From the NCBI GenBank assembly GCA_013694945.1, contig JACDBM010000317.1, positions 1 to 9,546 of the forward strand: a stretch of DNA of 9,546 bases, in the 5' to 3' direction. Numbering within the stretch: position 1 is the stretch's first letter; every line of letters begins with the position of its first letter. The DNA is from Chthoniobacterales bacterium. GTDB lineage: Bacteria; Verrucomicrobiota; Verrucomicrobiia; Chthoniobacterales; UBA10450. Positions 1-5,305 of this stretch are shown here, one piece after another. The position numbers were made by a program, and so were the translations under genes. The notes below the pieces were generated by a model. The model made no database searches. It was not told where the DNA came from and was given only the letters and a program-made list of their open reading frames with translations.

Positions 1-144
1 AGTCAGCACGATCCCGGCAAGACCCAATCCCAACGTAATCAAGCCGGCGCCGATACCTACTTTACCTACCCCGCCGCCACGTGTCCGAGGCGTTATCCAG
101 CGCAATCCTGTTGCTCCGCCGACGCCGATTCCTGACCCGAACAC
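1..144 (-). CDS. Possible partial glycine-rich membrane protein (weak)
   Basis: The minus strand is open from 168, just after a TAA at 169-171, to the left edge. With a GTG start at 142-144 it gives about 48 residues. The first half is glycine-rich with scattered Arg and Trp. The last 20 or so residues form an uncharged Gly/Leu/Ile segment that could cross a membrane. There is no Shine-Dalgarno sequence before the GTG and no ATG in the frame, and I recognise no family. It lies downstream of gspG on the same strand, about 330 bases away. It may equally be non-coding GC-rich DNA that happens to be open, or the remnant of a broken gene. Confidence 0.18.
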   Translation of the reverse strand, partial: MFGSGIGVGGATGLRWITPRTRGGGVGKVGIGAGLITLGLGLAGIVLT

Positions 145-188
145 AGACGACGAGTAGCGGGCGTCGCGTTAGGCGGATCGCGTTGGGG

Positions 189-240
189 CGCTAGTGCACT
201 TGATCAGATAATTCGTGAGTGCGGGAACGCGCTCCTAGCG
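189..240. repeat. Imperfect inverted repeat, 12-bp stem with an 11-base bulge
   Basis: CGCTAG (189-194) pairs with CTAGCG (235-240), and TGCACT (195-200) pairs with AGTGCG (218-223) with one G-T wobble. The loop is 201-217, and 224-234 bulges out on one side. A second hairpin follows at 263-286. There is no adjoining T-run, so it does not look like an intrinsic terminator. It could be a structured leader for a minus-strand transcript, a protein-binding site, or chance in GC-rich DNA. Confidence 0.35.
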
Positions 241-262
241 ACGCCGCTTGGTGAGCGCGGCA

Positions 263-286
263 GGCGCTCTACAGCGAGAGAGCGCC
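263..286. repeat. Perfect 8-bp inverted repeat
   Basis: GGCGCTCT (263-270) and AGAGCGCC (279-286) are exact reverse complements around an 8-base loop. The same GCGCTC/GAGCGC core also occurs at 229-234 and 253-258, so alternative pairings are possible. No T-rich tract follows on either strand, which argues against a Rho-independent terminator. Function unknown. Confidence 0.4.
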
Positions 287-362
287 GTCGCTTCAATCAA
301 CCTGCTTCGCTCGGGATTAAAGAGGAGCAGACGCTGCTGCACTAAACTCACGGCCACTTGGT

Positions 363-474
363 ACAAGGCGGCTATTGCCATGTATCACTTGAAGCGGGAG
401 AGGCGCGTGCGCTCCCCCAGAGCTGGAGCAGCCTCGATTCTTCTACTCATGTTTCATCTGACACAAGGCGGCTA
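363..474. repeat. 12-base direct repeat, copies exactly 100 bases apart
   Basis: ACAAGGCGGCTA occurs at 363-374 and again at 463-474, where its last three bases are the gspG stop codon (TAG on the minus strand). The match does not extend cleanly on either side. It could be the scar of a small duplication or deletion just behind gspG, or coincidence. Confidence 0.3.
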
Positions 475-891
475 GTTACCCCAGTTGTCGTCCGCGGTAT
501 CTGGCTTCCGATCCTGCCCGGCAGAATAGAGATCGTAGCCGGTCGGATTCTTGCGGCCGGGCGAAACATAGATGTAATTGTTGTTCCACGGGTCCTGCGG
601 AAGGTCTTTGAAGAGCTGATACCAGCGCGTGGGCCGCGGATCGCTCTCCGGGGGAGTGACCAGCGCCTGCAGCCCCTGCTCCGTTGTCGGGAGGAAGCCG
701 TTCACACTTTCGTAGAGCTTCAGTTGCGTCGAGATCGCCTGGACATCGGCGCGCACGCGCATGTCTTTGGCCACGCCAGTGGTATTTCCAAGGCGCGCGA
801 CCGCTACACCGAGGATGATCACGATGATGCCCACTACGAGCATGATTTCCAGGAGCGTGAAACCGGCCTGAGATGTCTTACGTGTCTTCAT
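472..891 (-). CDS. gspG: Type II secretion system major pseudopilin GspG
   Basis: GspG is the main subunit of the T2SS pseudopilus, assembled from the inner membrane after the prepilin peptidase cuts and methylates its N-terminus. The protein (139 residues) has a class III leader: KTRKTSQAG, then FTLLE. Cleavage is expected between G10 and F11, with the conserved Glu at +5. A hydrophobic helix follows at about residues 11-33. The GspG signature follows: PTTEQGLQALV (68-78), DPWNNNYIYVSPG (100-112) and YDLYSAG (119-125). The Asp-rich tail TADDNWGN corresponds to the calcium-binding end of the family. I chose the ATG at 889-891 over an in-frame ATG at 921, because the longer form would add an unneeded charged stretch before the leader and overlap the previous gene. 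The chosen start lies 7 bases after that gene's stop and is preceded by purine-rich AGAAGAAGA. It is the last gene of the gspF operon. Confidence 0.95.
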   Translation of the reverse strand: MKTRKTSQAGFTLLEIMLVVGIIVIILGVAVARLGNTTGVAKDMRVRADVQAISTQLKLYESVNGFLPTTEQGLQALVTPPESDPRPTRWYQLFKDLPQDPWNNNYIYVSPGRKNPTGYDLYSAGQDRKPDTADDNWGN

Positions 892-898
892 TCTTCTT

Positions 899-1978
899 CT
901 AGCGCAGAGGAACCAGTTCATAGTCTAGCTTCTCCCACAAATACTTCAGCTGAATCTGCGTCGCGCGAATCGCCGAGAGCGCAGTGCCCGAGCCGCCGAT
1001 GATCAGAAGATCGTTTGTGCCAACGCGAAGATCGCTCGCGGGGACCAGCTTCTGCGCGCGCACCCAGCCGGTGTATTGAAACCGCATTTGGTTTACGAGA
1101 GCCTTCATCTCGCCGCGATAGCCGGGATCCGCCAGCTCGGGCAGTGTTAATGTAACAGGCCCAAGGCTGACGCCGTTCACGGAAACTTCCGGCGGCGAAT
1201 CGATATCCGGGCTGCCAACTTCGAACGTCAACAAGGCCGCGAGCGGCTGCGATTCTATTCCGAACTGAAAGGCCGCGCCTTGCGGGACAGTCGTGCCAAT
1301 TTGAATGGTCTCGGGAGCAAGAGTCGCGGTCACGGTGCCAAACTTCGCGATATCGTTCACCGGCGCGCCCAAAGGGGCGGCGGGATTGAATGCGTCCGGC
1401 AGCACGTAGCGCTGCTCACCACTAATGGGCCGGAGAACTTCGCTACTTTTCATCCAATCAAGAAAAGCCGCGCGCACCGTCGCACCGTCCCCCGGCACTT
1501 CGACGTCCACGGTCGAGACGCCGGTCGTCGGGATCATGATTGTCTCAGATGTGGCAACGTTAAGGCCGAGGCCGAGCGGCGGTGTTTGCAGCACAAGCTG
1601 CCCCGTTTCATCCGCGGCCAGCACGCGCGGTCGCCGCTCTGATTTATCATCGAAAAAGAGGCGGAACGAGAGTACCTGAAACTCACCGGGCGGTGCCTCG
1701 AGGTGGACACGAAAGATCGTTTTCGTGGCTGACGTTTTTTTGGTTGCCCTCGGCAGCATCTCCACGCCGCGCACCCAAGCGGGAGCAGTTTGCGATTTCT
1801 TGTTTGTGACGTTGGTTTGGCGAAGGTCCAGCCACGCACTGCTCGTGTCCTGACGTTTCGCCGTTTCCGTTTTTGCGGGAACCTTCGAAGGCTTGCGTCC
1901 GCCCACGACGACTTCCTGGCCCTGCACGCACAAGACGGGCAGGAGACAGAGTGCAGAGGCGTAAATGCGGAGGGACAT
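899..1978 (-). CDS. Exported protein of unknown function between gspF and gspG
   Basis: I do not recognise this 359-residue protein. Residues 1-20 look like a Sec signal peptide: a short basic start (MSLR), then a hydrophobic core to about residue 17. No good lipobox surrounds its cysteines. After a Lys/Thr/Ser-rich linker (about 25-65) the protein is rich in predicted beta strands. Residues about 85-165 form one segment (FRVHL, FRLFFDD, VDVEVPG). Residues about 245-348 form another, with VSVNGVSLG, then LRVGTNDLLI, then IQLKYLWEK. That order resembles the galactose-binding-like jelly roll, but this is only a visual impression. No other transmembrane helix is seen. It starts 17 bases after gspF and ends 7 bases before gspG, so it is almost certainly co-transcribed with them. 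A periplasmic role in secretion is the natural inference. There is no clear Shine-Dalgarno sequence. Confidence 0.85.
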   Translation of the reverse strand: MSLRIYASALCLLPVLCVQGQEVVVGGRKPSKVPAKTETAKRQDTSSAWLDLRQTNVTNKKSQTAPAWVRGVEMLPRATKKTSATKTIFRVHLEAPPGEFQVLSFRLFFDDKSERRPRVLAADETGQLVLQTPPLGLGLNVATSETIMIPTTGVSTVDVEVPGDGATVRAAFLDWMKSSEVLRPISGEQRYVLPDAFNPAAPLGAPVNDIAKFGTVTATLAPETIQIGTTVPQGAAFQFGIESQPLAALLTFEVGSPDIDSPPEVSVNGVSLGPVTLTLPELADPGYRGEMKALVNQMRFQYTGWVRAQKLVPASDLRVGTNDLLIIGGSGTALSAIRATQIQLKYLWEKLDYELVPLR

Positions 1979-1995
1979 CGAGGCGCGAGACTATC

Positions 1996-3243
1996 TTAGC
2001 GGGGGCGCACCTGCAAGCTGCTGGTCATCTCGAAGACCGCCGTCAGAATACTGTAAACAACGAACCCAACGATGACCGCGATCACCACAATGATGACCGG
2101 CGGAATCAGCGTCGAGATCACCTTCACGGTGCGGTCGAGCTCGCGCTCATAGACATCCGCAATCGTCTGCATGGTCTGGGCGAAGTGCCCAGTTTGCTCA
2201 CCCACCGCCATCATGTCGGTGAAGAGTTCAGGAAACAGTTGCTGCGCACTAAGCGCGGCCGAAAGATTCGCGCCGTCAATGACGGCTCGCCGCACTTCGA
2301 TCAGCTTCCGCTCGAGATAGCGGTTCCCGGCGATCTCGGTAACAAGATCGAGCGCCTTGAGCAGCGGGATTCCGTTCTCCATCAAAGTTCCGAGCGTGCG
2401 CGAAAATTGGGCGTAATACCGATGCTTGATGACTCGCCCATAGCCCGGCGCGGAGAGGCGCAGCCGATCTAGCGTGATCTGCCCTTCCTCAGTTCGCGCG
2501 AACGCTCGCACGCCGACCCCTATTCCCACCACCAGCAGCGCGCCGACCCACCAGTAGCTCGTGAGAAGGTGGTGAAAACTCACCAGCATCCGCGTCGGCA
2601 GCGGCAAGCTCCCGCCGTTTTGCGACATAAAGCTTGTCAGCTGCGGCACCATGAAGGTGATGAAAACGGTCATCAGTATCGCGCCCGCCACTGCCAGAAA
2701 GGCGGGATAAATCAGCGCCTGTTGCACCCGATCGCGCAGGTTTTTCGCCTGCATGAGATGCTCCACGAGGCGCCGCAGGATTTCCGGCAAGGCTCCGCTC
2801 GCTTCGCCCGCCGCGATCAGGTTCACGTAAATCGCCGGGAAAATACGCGGGAAATCGCGCAAGGCCTGCGAGAAGCTGCGTCCGTCCACCAGCGCCTGAT
2901 GCAGAGCCTGCGTCATCTGCTGCACGCGCGGATGTTTCAGGCGCTTCTGCAACACGGCAAGTCCTTCGTCGAGGGTCATGCCCGCCTGGAGCAAATGCGC
3001 CAGCTGCTCGGTAAAGATGAGCAACTGCGTGTGCGGAATCTTCAGGTTCTGCGTCGCCGGAGCCGCCGCTGCGGGCGTTGCCCCGGTGACGACGTGCGGT
3101 GCGGCGCCGACGGGATCAATCCGAATCGGGATGTAATGCAACTGCTCGATCTGCCGGATGGCGACGGCACGATCGGCGCAATCGAGGGTTCCTTCGACAA
3201 GGCCCCCCTGCGAGTTTCGCGCACGATAGGAGAACTGAGGCAT
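1996..3243 (-). CDS. gspF: Type II secretion system inner-membrane protein GspF
   Basis: GspF is the polytopic platform protein of the T2SS, thought to link the GspE ATPase to pseudopilus assembly in the inner membrane. At 415 residues it has the family's usual length and plan. The N-terminal cytoplasmic segment begins MPQFSYRARNSQG. An Ala/Pro linker (about 47-65) follows. The first T2SSF domain (about 73-200) contains LLQAGMTLDEGL and GEASGALPEILRRL and ends in a membrane helix at about 181-200. A second helix lies at about 230-247. The second domain (about 275-402) contains LMENGIPLLKALDL and VGEQTGHFAQTM and ends in a long helix at about 378-402. The ATG at 3241-3243 gives the full family N-terminus but has no Shine-Dalgarno sequence. 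It is the first gene of the operon. gspE and the secretin gspD are not next to it, so the T2SS genes are scattered. A type IV pilus PilC homologue is less likely given the adjoining gspG. Confidence 0.94.
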   Translation of the reverse strand: MPQFSYRARNSQGGLVEGTLDCADRAVAIRQIEQLHYIPIRIDPVGAAPHVVTGATPAAAAPATQNLKIPHTQLLIFTEQLAHLLQAGMTLDEGLAVLQKRLKHPRVQQMTQALHQALVDGRSFSQALRDFPRIFPAIYVNLIAAGEASGALPEILRRLVEHLMQAKNLRDRVQQALIYPAFLAVAGAILMTVFITFMVPQLTSFMSQNGGSLPLPTRMLVSFHHLLTSYWWVGALLVVGIGVGVRAFARTEEGQITLDRLRLSAPGYGRVIKHRYYAQFSRTLGTLMENGIPLLKALDLVTEIAGNRYLERKLIEVRRAVIDGANLSAALSAQQLFPELFTDMMAVGEQTGHFAQTMQTIADVYERELDRTVKVISTLIPPVIIVVIAVIVGFVVYSILTAVFEMTSSLQVRPR

Positions 3244-3400
3244 GCTGGGATTAGCGGGATGTTATCACACCTTGCGAGAGATGCAGCGAACCGCTACCAA
3301 AGTTTTTCGGGGCTCCTTTGTTTCCCGGCTCGCGCACGACATAGTAGAGCGTGATGCGCCAAAATTCTCTCGCGCCTGCTTTTTTGCGTGGCCGCCTCGA
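3244..3400. promoter_or_regulatory. Divergent promoter region between gspF and rluD
   Basis: This 157-base gap separates two oppositely directed genes and must hold both promoters. For rluD, TTGTTT (3318-3323) and CATAGT (3340-3345), 16 bases apart, are a plausible sigma70-like pair and would leave a leader of about 50 bases. For gspF, GATAAC on the minus strand (3266 to 3261) is a weak -10 with only a poor -35. No operator-like palindrome stands out. The frame of rluD stays open back to an ATG at 3242, but that extension does not resemble the family. Confidence 0.35.
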
Positions 3401-4306
3401 ATGATTGAGCTGTACGTCACAACTGATCGCGCGGGATTGCGTCTCGATCGTTTTCTGGCCCTCGAGCTGCCAGACTTCTCGCGCTCGCGGCTGCAAACGC
3501 TGATCGAACGAGCATTCGTTAGGCTGAACGGAAAGCAGCCCCGAACCAGAGACACGGTCCGGCGCGGCGATCTTGTGCAACTCGAGATTCCGCCGGTGGA
3601 GAAAATCGAAACGGCCCCGGAGGTGATCGCATTGCACATCCTTTACGAGGACGACGATCTTCTCGTGCTCGATAAAGCCGCTGGGATGGTGGTGCATCCG
3701 GGCGCCGGAAATCAGGAGCACACGCTGGTGAACGCGCTCTTGCATCATTGCCGAACGCTCTCCGGTATCGGCGGCAAGGAGCGGCCGGGAATTGTCCATC
3801 GTCTGGACAAAGAGACGAGCGGTTGTCTCGTCGTGGCCAAGAACGACGCCGCGCATCGCGAGCTTTCCAGGCAATTTGCGGCGCGCACGATGCGGAAGAT
3901 TTATCTCGCGCTCGTGGCGGGCCGGCTCAAGAAACCGAGCGGCACCATCGACGCGGCAATTGGGCGGCATCCGATTCATCGACAGCGAATGAGCATCGCG
4001 CGTTCCAACCACGGTCGCTCGGCGGTGACCGAGTATAAAGTGCTGCGCGCCGGAGCAGAGATGAGTCTGGTGGAGTGCGCCTTGCGGAGCGGGCGGACGC
4101 ACCAAATCCGCGTGCACCTGCATCATCTCGGAAATCCCGTGCTGGGGGACAAGCTTTACCCGCCGAAACTGGCGAAAGCTTATCCGCGCCAGATGCTGCA
4201 CGCGTGGAAACTCGGCTTCGTCCACCCACGCACCGGCCAGTGGGAGAATTTTGAGGCGCCCCTGCCGCAGGATTTCACCGATGCACTCGAAGAGCTTCCG
4301 GCGTAG
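3401..4306 (+). CDS. rluD: Large-subunit 23S rRNA pseudouridine synthase, RluD/RluA family
   Basis: Enzymes of this family isomerise uridines to pseudouridine; E. coli RluD acts on helix 69 of 23S rRNA. The protein has 301 residues, typical for the family. An S4-like RNA-binding domain occupies about residues 10-75 (LRLDRFLA, SRSRLQTLIERAFVRLNG, GDLVQLEIP). The catalytic domain follows with DDLLVLDKAAGMVVHPGAG (85-103), the signature GIVHRLDKETSGCLVVAKN (130-148) and, near the end, GRTHQIRVHLHHLGNPVLGD (231-250). The catalytic aspartate is D136 in HRLD. I chose the ATG at 3401, which begins MIELYVTTDRAGLRLD, because the S4 domain begins there; the open frame back to 3242 is unlike the family. 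No Shine-Dalgarno sequence is visible. The S4 domain argues for RluD or RluC type over RluA. The exact target uridines cannot be read from sequence alone. Confidence 0.9.
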   Translation: MIELYVTTDRAGLRLDRFLALELPDFSRSRLQTLIERAFVRLNGKQPRTRDTVRRGDLVQLEIPPVEKIETAPEVIALHILYEDDDLLVLDKAAGMVVHPGAGNQEHTLVNALLHHCRTLSGIGGKERPGIVHRLDKETSGCLVVAKNDAAHRELSRQFAARTMRKIYLALVAGRLKKPSGTIDAAIGRHPIHRQRMSIARSNHGRSAVTEYKVLRAGAEMSLVECALRSGRTHQIRVHLHHLGNPVLGDKLYPPKLAKAYPRQMLHAWKLGFVHPRTGQWENFEAPLPQDFTDALEELPA

Positions 4307-4321
4307 CCGATGCCGCAGTGT

Positions 4322-5305
4322 TCAGGCAATCCCGAGCACAGGATGCGGTGTGTAAAGTTCCTGCAAGCGCTGCATTTCCTCAGCAGTCAGGATTAAATCT
4401 AAAGCCTTCACCGCATCGCTGAGATGATGCGGTTTCGACGCGCCGACGATTGGTGCCGTGATCCCCGGTTGCTGTAAGACCCAGGCCAATGCGACCTGCG
4501 CATTCGAGACGCCGCGCTCACGCGCGACCTCGCTCACCCGATCCACGATCTGGAAATCGGCCGGCTGATAATACAAGCGCTCCGCGAAGTCATCGGTCTG
4601 CGCGCGAACTGTGGCCGATTTGTCTTCCCGCTGCCTGTTCCCGGCCAGGAAGCCGCGCGCCAGCGGGCTCCATGGGATGAGACCTATTCCTTCGGCGCGA
4701 CAGAGTGGGATCATCTCACGTTCCTCCTCGCGATAGACGAGATTATAGTGGTTTTGCATCGAGACGAAGCGGGATAACCCGTGCCGCTCCGCGAGATGGA
4801 GGAATGTTGCGAATTCCCAGGCCGCCATGCTCGAGGCGCCGAGGTAAAGCACCTTTCCGGCGCGGACGAGATCAGTCAGCGCTTCGAGCGTTTCCTCCAT
4901 GGAGGTGGTCGTGTCGTAGCGATGGATCTGATAGAGATCAATGTAATCAGTGCCGAGGCGGCGCAGACTGTCATCGATCGCGTGCCTAACGTGTTTGCGT
5001 GAAGTCCCACGCTCGTTGGGGCTCTGCTGGAGCGGAAAGAAGAGCTTCGAAGCGATCACCACTTCCTCGCGTCGAATGCGCAGTTCCGTCAGCGCGCGTC
5101 CGAGCACTTCTTCGCTCGCGCCGTTGGAATACATATCGGCGGTATCGAAGAAATTGATTCCTGCTTCCCAAGCCTGCCTGAAGAAAGGAAGCGCGTCGTC
5201 TTCATCGAGAACCCACTTTCGCCAGGTGGACGACCCATAGGTCATGCAGCCAAGTGCGAGGCGCGAAACCTTCAGCCCGCTCTTTCCCAGGCGCGTGTAC
5301 TGCAT
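4322..5305 (-). CDS. Aldo/keto reductase, YajO-like
   Basis: This is an NADPH-dependent oxidoreductase of the aldo/keto reductase (AKR) superfamily, a cytoplasmic TIM barrel of 327 residues. The catalytic tetrad is visible: D54 and Y59 in FFDTADMYSNGASEEVLG, K87 in IASKLFF and H128 in YQIHRYD. Cofactor-binding segments include SMQNHYNLVYREEEREM, IPWSPLARGFL and PIVGASKPHHL. The start (MQYTRLGKSGLKVSRLALGCM) and end (YTPHPVLG) closely match my recollection of E. coli YajO. YajO has been linked to thiamine and 1-deoxyxylulose metabolism, but AKR substrates are hard to predict. The ATG (5303-5305) directly follows the TGA of ptrB (5306-5308 on the plus strand), giving TGAATG with purine-rich GAAGAGAAGAA in front. 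Translational coupling with the peptidase gene is likely. It converges on rluD with only 15 bases between the stop codons, and no terminator is evident. Confidence 0.92.
   Translation of the reverse strand: MQYTRLGKSGLKVSRLALGCMTYGSSTWRKWVLDEDDALPFFRQAWEAGINFFDTADMYSNGASEEVLGRALTELRIRREEVVIASKLFFPLQQSPNERGTSRKHVRHAIDDSLRRLGTDYIDLYQIHRYDTTTSMEETLEALTDLVRAGKVLYLGASSMAAWEFATFLHLAERHGLSRFVSMQNHYNLVYREEEREMIPLCRAEGIGLIPWSPLARGFLAGNRQREDKSATVRAQTDDFAERLYYQPADFQIVDRVSEVARERGVSNAQVALAWVLQQPGITAPIVGASKPHHLSDAVKALDLILTAEEMQRLQELYTPHPVLGIA

Larger units (their letters stand above)
1..471. other. Stretch without a confident gene, containing inverted repeats
   Basis: No frame here has the look of a known protein. 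The frames starting at 248 and 358 on the plus strand are arginine- and serine-rich with no domain, and the second runs across gspG on the opposite strand. What can be seen is: a weak hydrophobic glycine-rich frame on the minus strand (1-144), an imperfect 12-bp stem at 189-240, a perfect 8-bp stem at 263-270/279-286, and a 12-base direct repeat at 363-374 and 463-474. This is the region downstream of gspG, so the transcript end of the gsp operon should lie here. I see no GC stem followed by a T-run on the minus strand. Confidence 0.6.

Noticed and set aside
892..921. Ten-codon N-terminal extension of GspG
   Set aside because: The start at 891 gives a standard pseudopilin leader and a purine-rich upstream sequence. 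The extension would overlap the previous gene and has no family precedent that I know.
358..1002. Plus-strand open frame (214 codons) covering gspG
   Set aside because: It runs through gspG and the end of the neighbouring gene on the other strand. The translation has no coherent hydrophobic core or motif.
3242..3400. 53-codon N-terminal extension of RluD
   Set aside because: The open frame reaches back to the gspF start codon, but its residues do not resemble the family, and it would leave no room for the divergent promoters.
3251..4225. Minus-strand open frame (324 codons) opposite rluD
   Set aside because: Antisense shadow of a confidently identified gene; its composition is low-quality and no family is recognisable.
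4300..4330. Bidirectional terminator between rluD and the reductase gene
   Set aside because: Only 15 bases separate the stops. TGCC and GGCA could form a 4-bp stem, but there is no T-run and the stem is too weak to claim.
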